From positions 87,748,930 to 87,812,929 of the forward strand of contig OZ023273.1 of the NCBI GenBank assembly GCA_964007475.1: a stretch of DNA of 64,000 nucleotides, read 5' to 3'. The stretch's first letter is position 1. The number at the start of each line of letters is the position of its first letter. The notes below the pieces were generated by a model, which ran no database searches, had not been told where the DNA came from, and saw only the letters and a program-made list of their open reading frames with translations. This DNA comes from Hybos culiciformis (taxonomy: Eukaryota; Arthropoda; Insecta; Diptera; Hybotidae). Below are positions 32,839-42,437 of this stretch, one piece after another. The position numbers were made by a program, and so were the translations under genes.

Positions 32839-33700
32839 CGAGAAATTTTGGGCAATCGAAAATATAGACACTAATTTATGTAAACTTAACATCGAACAAC
32901 AAAATTGTGAAAATTAATTCATCAACACTATTCGTAAAACAAAAGACAATCGTTTAATGGTCAAATTGCCATTTAAAAAACCTGTTAGTGAATTAGGAGA
33001 ATCATTATTAAAATCAAGATCAAGATTTCTATGGATGGAAAGAAAACTTGAAAAGTTGCCTGAAATTAAAAAAGAATATTAAATTTGTCTTCAAGAATAT
33101 TTAAGCATGAGACATATGGAAGAAATTTCTTTGAATAAGCTACCAATACCACATTATTTCATCCCACATCAGTATGTTCTTCTACCAGGAAGTACCAACA
33201 CTAAATTTCGAGTAGTGTTTAATGCTTCGTTTCCCACTTCAACAAACATATCGCTTAACGACATTTTATCAGTGGGTCTTACAGTCCAGAATGATATTTT
33301 TTCAATTTTATTAAAATTTCGCTGCTATCGTTTTGCTTTGACTGCTGATGTTTCAAAAATGTATCGTCAAATTCGTGTATATCCTGAAGATTGCAATTTA
33401 CAACTCATATAATGGCGCGAACAACCCAGTGATCCTTTCAAAGTTTTTCGCTTAAAAACAATGACATATGGTACTGCTTCAGCACTTTATCTAGCTACGA
33501 GATGTTTAAATTTTCTAGCTGACGAATTTTCTTTCAAATTTCCAAAATCAGCTGAAATAATCAAAAGTTCAACTTATGTAGATGACTTGATGGCGGGAGG
33601 AGATAATGCTAAAGATATCAGTCAGTTACAAAATGAGATAGCCACCAACTTTAAATCTGCCGAACTAGAATTAAAAAAGTAGTACTCAAATGAGCCCTCA
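32825..33700 (+). pseudogene. BEL/Pao reverse transcriptase
   Basis: The lead-in reads ELVEKFWAIENID and MVKLPFKKPVSELGESLLKS. RT follows at 33107: KFRVVFNASFPTSTNISLND, then SKMYRQIRVYPEDCNLQLI. After a TAA come TMTYGTASALYLATRCLNFL and SSTYVDDLMAGG with the catalytic YVDD. These are the diagnostic BEL/Pao RT motifs, distinct from the gypsy FIDD forms elsewhere in the window. Stops at about 33083 and 33412 and after ELELKK (33680) inactivate it. Confidence 0.9.
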
Positions 33701-34660
33701 ATTCTAAAGCAAATTCCACTAAAGGACCAAGAGAAACTTCTTCAAATAAACAATATCAACATAATTCGTACCCTTGGCATGATATGGGATCCAAGTTGTG
33801 ACGAATTTCGATATAATATTCAACAAAATGAAGAAATCAAGTCATCTAAAATTACGAAAAGATCAGTACTATCTGATTTAGCTAAATTATTCGACCCATT
33901 AGGTTTAGTTAATCCTATTGTCGTAACGTCCAAATTATTTATGCAAGAACTTTGGCTATTGAAATTATCATGGCATGAGTCTCTTCCTCAACATATTCAT
34001 AATCGATGGCAACAGTTTAAAAATAATTTAACTGATTTAATCTCCATAAAAATACCTCGTTTCGTTTTTTCAAAAAACAAATACATGGTTTTTGTGATGC
34101 ATTAACTCGAGCGTTTGGTGCATGTATTTACATAAGAATAGTTGATACAAACGGAAATGTTATTGTTAATATACTGGAAGCGAAATCAAGAGTTGCTCCA
34201 AGTAAAAGAACCAGAACACTACCCGTACTCGAGCTTCTTGGTGCCGAGTTATTAGTAAAATTATGGTCAAAAGTACAATCGGATTACCCAAAACATATAG
34301 ATAATATTTTTTTATGGACAGATTCGACCATAGTATTGGGATGGATTAGTGCTCACCCTGCCAAGTGGCAAACATTCATTGCAAACCGTGTATCCAAAAG
34401 AGTTATCGTCAACCGAAATTTGGAGACATGTCAATAGCAAAGCCAATCCTGCAGATATAATTTCACGAGGTTGTTTTGTAACTGAACTAAAAACCTCAAT
34501 TTGGTTTACAGGACCAGCATTTTTGTATAAATCAGAAGAACATTGGCCAATTCAAAAAGTATATACAGCTGAACTAGAAGAATTACCTGAGCAACGAAAA
34601 ACTTATAGCAAAAATCCACAATTATCGTTAATTTCAAGCAATAACACAAATTCAAACAAG
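33690..34660 (+). pseudogene. BEL/Pao RT-integrase connection and RNase H-like region
   Basis: Pieces in changing frames include LGMIWDPSCDEFRYNI, KRSVLSDLAKLFDPLGLVNP, LFMQELWLLKLSWHESLP, an RVVDTNGN-like segment, SRTLPVLELLGAELL (shifted) and VNSKANPADIISRGC. The KR.+LS.+A++FDPLGL+ and N..DNPADl.SRG motifs are typical of the region between BEL RT and integrase. At least three frameshifts are present. Confidence 0.85.
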
Positions 34661-35039
34661 TAGTTTTACAAAAAATCGTCGAATATTTGCTTGTATTCAT
34701 CGTTCATCAGTAACTTAAAACGAAAAATAAAGAATTTTCCTTCAAAATTTGGCGTTTTATCAGCTGACGAGTTACAATTCGGATTTCTCAATATTATTTA
34801 CATCATTCAACAAGAAGAATTCGAGAATAAAATAAAACAATTAAAAAAAAAATCAATCAATTCATAGTTCGAGGCACATTAAAAGCTTAAATCCATCGAT
34901 AGTAAAGACAATCGATAGTAAAGACAATCTTTTGAAAGTTGGAGGTTGTCTCAAAAATGATGAATTACCTTACAATTCTCGTTATCCCATTTTACTACGT
35001 AAAAATAATTTATTAAATCTTATATTTATTTTCTTCATT

Positions 35040-35385
35040 TTAGGCATTGTCACGCCGGTTCGCAGGCTTTAATGTCCATATTAGCACAACAATTCTGGAT
35101 CATAAATGCTAGAGATTACACAAGAAAAATAGTTCAGAAATGCGTTCGTTGCTTCAAATTTCGTCCCAAATTATTGAACCAAATCATGGGGGATTTGCCT
35201 GCTGATCGGGTCAATGCCAATCTCGCTTTTTCAACTTGTGGAGTCGACTTTTGTGGTCCAATTCTCACCTGTTCAACAATTAGACGACATATAAGACCTA
35301 TATTGCCGTTTTCGTATGTTTCATTTCAAAGGGAGTGCATTTAAAAATTGTTAACGATTTGACAACGACTGCGTTTATCACTCAA
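35040..35385 (+). pseudogene. BEL/Pao integrase, first part
   Basis: The zinc head and start of the core read HAGSQALMSILAQQFWIINA, VQKCVRCFKFRPK, then MGDLPADRVNANLAFSTCGV, DFCGPI with the first catalytic Asp, and HLKIVNDLTTTAFIT. The motif order (H.G....L.....FWI, C..C.+.RP, MG.LP..R+.....F..+G+D+.GPI) is that of BEL integrase. The frame is cut at about 35385 by an inverted-repeat element and resumes at 36733 with the next expected residues (ALKRF). Confidence 0.88.
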
Positions 35386-36731
35386 AAAAATTCTTACCTT
35401 ACCAAGTACAGTTTTTTTACCATTAAAAAAAATTCCATATATTTTTTCCAGAACGGTAAAAATTTTATTAAGTTAACTGTCAAGATCATTAATTTATCCT
35501 TCCTTCCTAAAGGTTTTCGAAATCCTTAAGCCGTTAAAACTTCCCATTAAATTTAAAAATTCCTTTAAAACAGCATTTTCGCAACCATTCTACATTATAT
35601 TTTTTTTCAACGTCTCTTTTACAATTATTGCAATTGTCAAAGCTATTCTAATAACGACGACAAAAAAGAAGTCCATTACAACAATGTTTTTTTTTCATTC
35701 TACGGTTTTGAACACCTTCTTATGCTTGCTTATAACGCCTTTTAAAGGGAAATTGTCATTTATTGTAATGACATATGCACACAAAAAAAAAATTCAGTAT
35801 TTCTAACAAACAAAATATTATTTTAACGTACAAAATATATTCCGTCGAACTTATATTTTCCATTTTACACATTGTCGTAAATTCAGTTCATAGCTCAGTG
35901 GCAAGAGTTGATGGATTGCAATGTTCAGGACAGTGGTTCGAAGCAATAAAAAAATTAAAAAAATAAATAAAAAAAATAATAAAAATAAATAAAAAAATTT
36001 AAATAAATAAAAAAAATTAAATAAAATAAAAAAAAACATAAAAAAAAAATATATAAAAAAATAAAATAATAAAAATAAATAAAAGAAATTTAACAAATAA
36101 AAAAAAAAAAAAATAATAAAAATTAAAAAAAAAAAAATAAATAAATAAAAAAAATAAAAAAAATATAAAAAAAAAATAAAAAAAAATTAATAAAAAATTA
36201 ATAAAAAATACAAAAAATATAAAAAAAAAAAAATAATAAAAAAAAAATTAAATAAATAAAAAAAAATTTAGTCTAGCAAAATTTTTTTTTTGTATTTGCT
36301 GTGTTTATTGCTGATGAATTTGAAAGGTTTTTGGTTTTGGGTCATCATCAAGGTAAAGTACGTTTATACTAAAAAACTACCTTAATTTTAAACAACAAAT
36401 CCGTTATCAGAACGAATCGGACCTTTTTATTAATTAAAAGTAACCTTAATATTAACGATACATGTCGTCATATTTAAGGCCTATTATATCATATATTCGT
36501 TATTTAAATGGTATAGACCTTACTAAGAAGGACCTTACCTTGATTTGAAAGGAAATATCAAAGGTTTTTAAAAGAGACAGTCCTTAAATAGAAGGAAGAT
36601 GTAGTTAGTATTAACGACCCTTTTAACGACATAAGGAAGAAAAATAATAGGAACTCCTTTGGACAAAAAATAAAGTGAAATCCCGTTAATAATAACAGCG
36701 TTTTTTTTAAAGTAAGGTAAGAATTTTTTGA
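35380..36731. mobile_element. inverted-repeat element inserted in BEL integrase
   Basis: The ends read CACTCAAAAAAATTCTTACC and, inverted, CACTCAAAAAATTCTTACC, continuing TTACC/TTAC inward. It resembles the CACACTCGAAAAAA element at 12.75 kb. It also carries a tRNA-like segment, at 35890-35945 (TAGCTCAGTGGCAAGAG, GGATTGCAATG, GTGGTTCGAA). About 330 bases of A-rich DNA follow. No transposase is seen. Integrase codons before and after the insert are adjacent in related proteins, which fixes the insertion site to within a few bases. The target duplication is unclear. Confidence 0.7.
35945..36270 (+). repeat. long A-rich simple repeat (AAATAAA type)
   Basis: About 325 bases of A-runs broken by T or TT, following the tRNA-like segment. 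A retroposed tRNA-derived sequence with an expanded poly(A) tail would look like this. Confidence 0.85.
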
Positions 36732-36732
36732 G

Positions 36733-36985
36733 TGTTGATGCTTTAAAGAGGTTCATTAGCCGTCGCATCTTATGCAAGAAATTATATTGAGATAATGCAA
36801 CTAATTTTGTAGGACCACGACGTCATCTTGTGAATTACGTCGTAAATTCTTAATCCAATCATTTCAATCCGATATAACAACCTGGTGCGCTGAAAACTCA
36901 ATCACATTTCAGCACAGCACCCCTCGATCGCCACACTTTGCCGGCATATGGGAAGCAGTGGGAAGGCTTCGAAAAACAAATCATT
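36733..36985 (+). pseudogene. BEL/Pao integrase, second part
   Basis: After the insertion the frame resumes with ALKRFISRR. It then shows TNFVG, ELRRKFLIQSFQSDITTWCA, ENSITFQHSTPRSPHFAGIW, EAVGRLRK. The TNFVG and P.SPHFGG.WE..V+.+K motifs mark the second Asp region and the Glu of the BEL integrase core. The sequence then dissolves into AT-rich DNA, so the C-terminal domain is missing. Confidence 0.88.
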
Positions 36986-37302
36986 ATTTTCATTGTAATA
37001 ATATAATTTTTATTTTTGATTTAAAAATTTTTTTTAAGTATTGTAAATAGTTCAGAATTTAAGGATCAATTAATAATATTAATTTGAATTTTTTTTGTCA
37101 TTCTCATTGAACTATATGCTTTCACTCTTTAATAATTAATAAATATACTAATCAACTTATAGTTCAGATGAGCCATTGATCCTAAAATTACAGACTATCA
37201 AAAACAAAATTAGAAAGTAGAGTCAAGTACTAAAGAATTTCACCAATAAAATTATATCGATTGTTATTGATAGTATCTTATATACTATCAACCCGGGCAG
37301 TA
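36986..37302. other. AT-rich DNA ending in CAACCCGGGCAGTA
   Basis: No coding sequence. The G-rich end just before 37303 is like the end of a BEL internal region. That would make the following DNA the BEL 3' LTR, disrupted by the solo LTR. Confidence 0.35.
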
Positions 37303-37846
37303 TGTTAAGCCAAAACATATCTCTCTCAGCTTATGATGTTAAAAACAAACATAAATATCAAATTAGGTTCCAAATAATTTATTGGTCAAATTTTTGATTA
37401 ATCTTACAAAAATAATAAATTCAAAATTCCCTTTTTTTTTATCAATCGATAAGTTTTTATTATTTTTGTGAGAGCATTTGAAAACATAATAAATTTAGAA
37501 ATAAAGAAAAAAAAAGTCAGTATTCATTATCGTTATCGTTGTCGTACAAGAAGCATACATATTGTTAAAACTAAAATTATAATTAAAATTTTTTATTGAA
37601 GCAAGCAAATCTAAGTTTTTGACTTCATTGAACAACAATCTTTTTTAGTATATTTGGTAAAAACCCTTACCAAACAAGATGCTTATTCTTTTAGAAGACT
37701 TAATAATTCTTTTATTTTAAGTAAGTTATTTTGGTGTTGTTCCACACATTGACGACAGGAAAAAGGAAGATTGCAAAATTCATGACATAAGCATAGTGAA
37801 TGACAATTTACATCTTTTTTACATGCTTTATGCCCCACTTACATTG
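37303..37846 (-). repeat. solo LTR of the gypsy-2 family
   Basis: In minus orientation it runs from TGTAAGTGGGGCATAAAGC to GGCTTAACA, about 544 bp, with TG/CA ends. Its low half matches 22773-23035 and its high half matches 17716-17883. It is therefore the only complete LTR of this family in the window and allows both truncated copies to be interpreted. No clear target duplication was found. Confidence 0.82.
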
Positions 37847-38310
37847 ATTATATAGTCTTACGTCTAAAACGGAGTCAAAATTGTTTCATAGTAGATCATA
37901 CTAGACAGTCCGATAGTCATAGTTATAGTGTTACAAGAATAACATCGCTGAGTGCTGAGCACGGATTTCGAGCTAAACATAGTCCAAAAAAATAACCGTA
38001 GTTTCTATTATACCACCGCTAGGTTTAAAGAAAATAAGGGACGGATCCGTAATCGAATAATAAGAATTATCTTTTTCTCACAATACAATATTCGAAGTTT
38101 TTGCGTTTTTATTTGCTTCACTGATCCTTATAATAATTTTGAATTCATTTTTTAATTTATAGTTCTTGCTAAATTCTGCTTATGTCTAATCTGCAGAACG
38201 GATCACTTCTGTTGTTCTTAAAAATTTATAAATTGAAGTATAATATGTTCTTTCTGAGTATTTCGAAATCAATTTATCTCTTCTACAAAGCACAGATCTA
38301 TCTTCTATCT
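37847..38310. other. non-coding DNA, possibly BEL LTR
   Basis: No gene is recognised. Contains GTGCTGAGCACGG and other less AT-rich patches compatible with an LTR. Confidence 0.35.
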
Positions 38311-41260
38311 TCTATATATATAAAACCGAAGTTGTATGTTAGTCTGTTTGTATGTTTGTCTGCTCCGAATAGGCTCCTAAACCGCTCAACCGATCGTTTT
38401 CAAACTTACACCATGTCTTTGTGTCAGGTCGGGGGTCGTTATAGGCTATTTTAAAATTTGATTGGCCTCCTACCCAGGGACCTCCCCAGGGGGCGGACTT
38501 CAAAAGGTCGTCCGATTTCATTCAAATTTGGTACGTAAATAGAGGAACTGATTTCACACAAATTTCCTTACAAAAAATTTGTTCACCTCCTACCCAGCGA
38601 CCTCCTACCCAGCGACCTCCTACCCAGAGACCTCCTACCCAGGGACCTCTTACCCACGGGCCTCCCATGGGGGCGGACTTCAGAAGTTCGTCCGATTTGA
38701 TTCAAATTTGGTACGTAAGAAGGGGAAATAATTACACACAAATTTCGTAACAAAAAATTTGTTGACGTCCTACCCAGGGACCTCGCCTCGGGGAGGACTT
38801 TAAAAGTTCGTCCATTTCATTCAAATTTGGTATGTAAAAAGAAGATGTGATTACACACAAATTTCGTAACAAAAATTTTGTTTACCTCCTACCCAGGACC
38901 TCCTACCAAGGGACTTCCTACTCAGGGATCTCCTACCCAGGGACCTCCTACCCAGGGACCTCCTACCCAGGGACCTCCGATGGGGGCGGACTTCTGAAGT
39001 TCGTTCGATTTAATTCAAATTTGGTATGTAAAAACAGCATTGATTACACACAAATTTCGTAACAAAAAATTGGTTGACTTCCTACCCAGCGACCTCCTAC
39101 CCAGGTACCCCCCATGGGGGCGGACTTCAAAAGATCGTCCGATTTGATTCAAATTCGGTAGTAAGAAGAGGAAATAATTACACACAAATTTCGAAACAAA
39201 ACATTTTTGACCTTCTACCCAGGGACCTCGCCTCGGGGCGGACTTTAAAAGTTCGTCCAATTTCATTCAAATTTGGTATGTAAAAAGAGGATGTGATTAC
39301 ACACAAATTTCGTAACAAAAAATTTGTTTACCTCCTACCCAGCGACCTCCTACCCAGGGACCTCTTACCCAGGGACCTCCTACCCAGGGACCTCCAACCC
39401 AGGGACCTCCTACCCAGGGACCTCCTACCCAGGGACCTCCTACCCAGGGACCTCCGATGGGGGCGGACTTCAGAAGTTCGTTCGATTTGATTCAAATTTG
39501 GTATGTAAAAACAGCACTGATTAAACACAAATTTCGTAACAAAAAATTGGTTGACCTCCTACCCACCGACCTCCTACCCAGGGACCTCCCAAAAGATCGT
39601 CCGATTTGATTCAAATTTGGTAGTAAGAAGAGGAAATAATTACACACAAATTTCGAAACAAAAAATTTTTTGACCTTCTACCCAGGGACCTCGCCTCGGG
39701 GCGGACTTTAAAAGTTGGTCCGATTTCATTCAAATTTGGTATGTAAAAAGAGGATGTGATTGCACACAAATTTCGAAACAAAAAATTTGTTTACCTCCTA
39801 CCCTATTTCATTCAAATTTGGTATGTAAAAAGAGGATGTGATTACACACAAATTTCGTAACAAAAAATTTGTTTACCTCCTACCCAGCGACCTCCTACCC
39901 AGGGACTTCCTACTCAGGGATCTCTCACCCAGGGACCTCCTACCCAGGGACCTCCGATGGCGTCGGACTTCAGAAGTTCGTTCGATTTGATTCAAATTTG
40001 GTATGTAAAAACAGCATTGATTACACACAAATTTCGTAACTAAAAATTGGTTGACCTCCTACCCAGCGACCTCCTACCCAGGGACCTCCCATGGGGGCGG
40101 ACCTCAAAAGATCGTCCGATTTGATTCAAATTCGGTAGTAAGAAGAGGAAATAATTACACACAAATTTCGAAACAAAAATTTTTTTGACCTTCTACCCAG
40201 GGACCTCGCCTCGGGGCGGACTTTAAAAGTTCGTCCGATTTCATTCAAATTTGGTATGTAAAAAGCGGATGTGATAACACACAAATTTCGTAACAAAAAA
40301 TTTGTTTACCTCCTACCCAGCGACCTCCTACCCAGGGACTTCCCACCCAGGGATCTCCTACCCAGGGACCTCCTACCCAGGAACCTCCCATGATGGCGGA
40401 CTTCAGAAGTTCGTCCGATTTGATTCAAATTTGGTACGTAAGAAGGTGAAATAATTACACACAAACTTCGTAACAAAAAATTTGTTGACCTCCTACCCAG
40501 GGACCTCCTACCCAGGGACCTCCTACCCAGGGACCTCCTACACAGGGACCTCCTAGCCAGAGACCTCCCCAGGAGCGGACTTCAGAAGTTCGGCCGATTT
40601 CATTCAAATTTGGTATGTAAAAAGAGCACTGATAACACACACAAATTTCGTAACAAAAAATTGTTTGACCTCCTACCCAGGGATCTCCCATGGGGGCGGA
40701 CTTCAAAAGTTCGTCCGATTTGATTAAAATTCGGTACGTAAGAAGAGGAAATAATTACACACAAATTTCGTAACAAAAATTTTGTTGACCTCCTACCTCG
40801 CCTCGGGGCGAACTTTAAAAGTTCGTCCGATTTCATTCAAATTTGACACGTAAAAATAGGAAATGATTAGACACAAATTTCGTAACAAAAAATTTATTGA
40901 CCTCCTACCCTAGGGGAGGACTTCAAAAGTTTGTCCGATTTCATTTAAATTTGGTACATAAAAATGATTAAACACACGAATTTCGTAACAAAAAATTTGG
41001 CCCCCTCTTTTTAGGAGCCTTTTCGAATATATAGAAATCAAATATTAAATATTAAAAACTGAACCACTCAACCGATCGTTTCGAAATTTACACCGTCTCT
41101 TTGTCTCGGGGTCGTTATAGGCTATTTTAAAATTTGAATGGCCTCCCAGAAACCCCTCCCAGGGAGGACTGCAAAAGTTCTTCCGATTTCATTCATATTT
41201 GATTCAAAAAAAGCGGAAATGAATAAAAACACAAATTTGGTTTGGTTTGGAAACCTGTTT
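38311..41260 (+). mobile_element. Helitron-like repeat expanded into a nested satellite
   Basis: TCTATATATATAAAA at 38311, then GTTGTATGTTAGTCTG and CTCCTAAACCGCTCAACCGA, form a Helitron-type 5' end. No replication/helicase gene is present and a 3' CTRR end was not found. From 38480 to 40990 the DNA is a satellite of two levels. Units of about 110-230 bp share ACACAAATTTCGTAACAAAA and TCCGATTTGATTCAAATTTG, about 18 times. Inside them sits a variable number of 15-bp units (CCTCCTACCCAGGGA). A second, degenerate head copy lies at about 41055-41250. Confidence 0.7.
38580..40960 (+). repeat. two-level minisatellite (15-bp units inside larger units)
   Basis: The 15-bp unit CCTCCTACCCAGGGA is repeated up to nine times in a row (39333-39460), with variants CAGCGA and CAACCCAGGGA. 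Larger units end in CGGACTT(C/T)A(A/G)AAG(T/A)TCGTCCG. Because 15 is a multiple of 3, open frames of Leu-Pro-Arg-Asp-Leu or Ser-Tyr-Pro-Gly-Thr type arise; I read these as non-coding. Confidence 0.93.
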
Positions 41261-41660
41261 AAGGGAAGGATATCATTCGATTTAATGCAATTAAGTGTTG
41301 AATAAGTAGAAATGATAAATATTAATTCTTCTTATATATTTTCCCAAATTTATAAAATAACTAGCTCCTATAATTGTTTATCAATTAGACAACAAAAATT
41401 TCACTTAAAACGTGTGTTCCACAACAACGTGACCTAGTACTTTATATGTACACATATATAAATACAAAAGATCACATTCCTTGAATTGAATGAAATTTTT
41501 AATAATAAAAATTTTAAGCGAAGCCGACCTTATTGCTTCGCTTAAAATTTTTATTTTATTAACGGTAGGCATCCAAATGTAAACAATTTAAAAGTTATTT
41601 AAAATAATAAAAAGTTAGTTTTTAATTAATTTTTTAATTTTAAAAAAAGAAGTTTTCTAT
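41261..41660. other. non-coding DNA with a perfect hairpin
   Basis: At about 41505-41562, AAAAATTTTAAGCGAAGC pairs perfectly with GCTTCGCTTAAAATTTTT across the loop CGACCTTATT. This may be a terminal hairpin of a mobile element. Confidence 0.6.
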
Positions 41661-41666
41661 CGTGAA

Positions 41667-42437
41667 ATGGTTAAAAAGTGCGAAACGGAAATGGGAATAA
41701 TGGAATTCCCCAACGAATTTAATGTCTGTGGACGGCACTTTTTAGAAAAAAATATTTATCGAAATAATCATTTTAATGGAAGTAATGAAAATTTTACCTG
41801 TACGGTAAGTTTTTTTTTTTTAATTTTTGAAAGATTTATTCATCGGATCAATATATATTTTTTTTAATCTTATTCAAGCAAGACAGTGATCGAATTCGAT
41901 TGAAAACTGGTTCTGTTTGACAATGATGAAAATATTGAAAACTGTCACTTTTCTACGTTATCAAGAAAAATGGTTGTGAAAAAATTTGTAATAGAAGAAA
42001 ACGATGGTATATTTTTATTTTATTTATATTTTTAGTTTTTAAATTTGTAACTTAAATACAGATAAAATTTCTATTATTGAGTGTTTCCCGTCTGCTTTTC
42101 AAGAAGATTTCAAAGTGGAGACAGAACCAACAAAAAGTGAGACCGATTCTACCGATTACCGATTCTGAACACATTGGACACGAACATGCCATTAACAAAA
42201 GGTTAATTATTATAATTAATTGAATCTGCAGCGGTGTTAGACCTAACAATTGTTGTAGAAAATTATAAATTCACCTTTCCATGCGAAAGTCATGGTCCTG
42301 AATTTTTGTCGTATACTACTCATTACTACATAAGAATGAGTATGCGGCAATTTACAAGGCAAGAAAATCAAAAACACACAAGTGAATATGTTGAAAAAAA
42401 TAAACTTGCCAAGCTGAATATACTAATTTTTTTTTAA
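41667..42437 (+). pseudogene. THAP-type protein, split exons
   Basis: A first piece (41667-41812) has FPNEFNVCGRHFLEKNIY, fitting the C..HF half of a THAP zinc finger, and runs to a CTGTACGGTAAGT donor. A second piece at about 41910-42005 (FDNDENIENCHFSTLSRKM, VVKKFVIEEND) leads to GGTATATT. A third starts after TTAAATACAG near 42061 (ISIIECFPSAFQEDFKVE) but meets a stop. The last (42225-42437) reads LDLTIVVENYKFTFPC, then THYYIRMSMRQFTRQENQ and KNKLAKLN, like the C-terminal end of THAP proteins in transposons or domesticated genes. Frames do not join cleanly, so I treat it as decayed. It is moderately likely to be transposon-derived. Confidence 0.45.

Larger units (their letters stand above)
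32130..36985 (+). mobile_element. BEL/Pao LTR retrotransposon relic, split by an insertion
   Basis: Gag, RT, RNase H-like and integrase remnants of the BEL/Pao type run in order on the plus strand from about 32130 to 35385. After a 1.35-kb inserted element, integrase resumes at 36733-36985. The aspartic protease region is missing. No 5' LTR was found; the Helitron-like head lies where it should be. A possible 3' end (CAACCCGGGCAGTA near 37290) and LTR lie beyond, now carrying a solo LTR. Confidence 0.82.

Noticed and set aside
35890..35945. Functional tRNA gene
   Set aside because: The B-box is degenerate after TTCGAA, and no acceptor stem can be formed.
37303..37846. BEL 3' LTR
   Set aside because: Its two halves match the ends of gypsy-2, where a polypurine tract directly precedes TGTAAG, so it belongs to the gypsy-2 family.
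38847..39528. Open frames rich in Leu-Pro-Arg-Asp or Ser-Tyr-Pro-Gly-Thr
   Set aside because: They are produced by the 15-bp satellite unit within a non-coding Helitron-like repeat.
27447..41260. CRISPR array
   Set aside because: The satellites have no unique spacers of constant length, and the setting is an animal genome.
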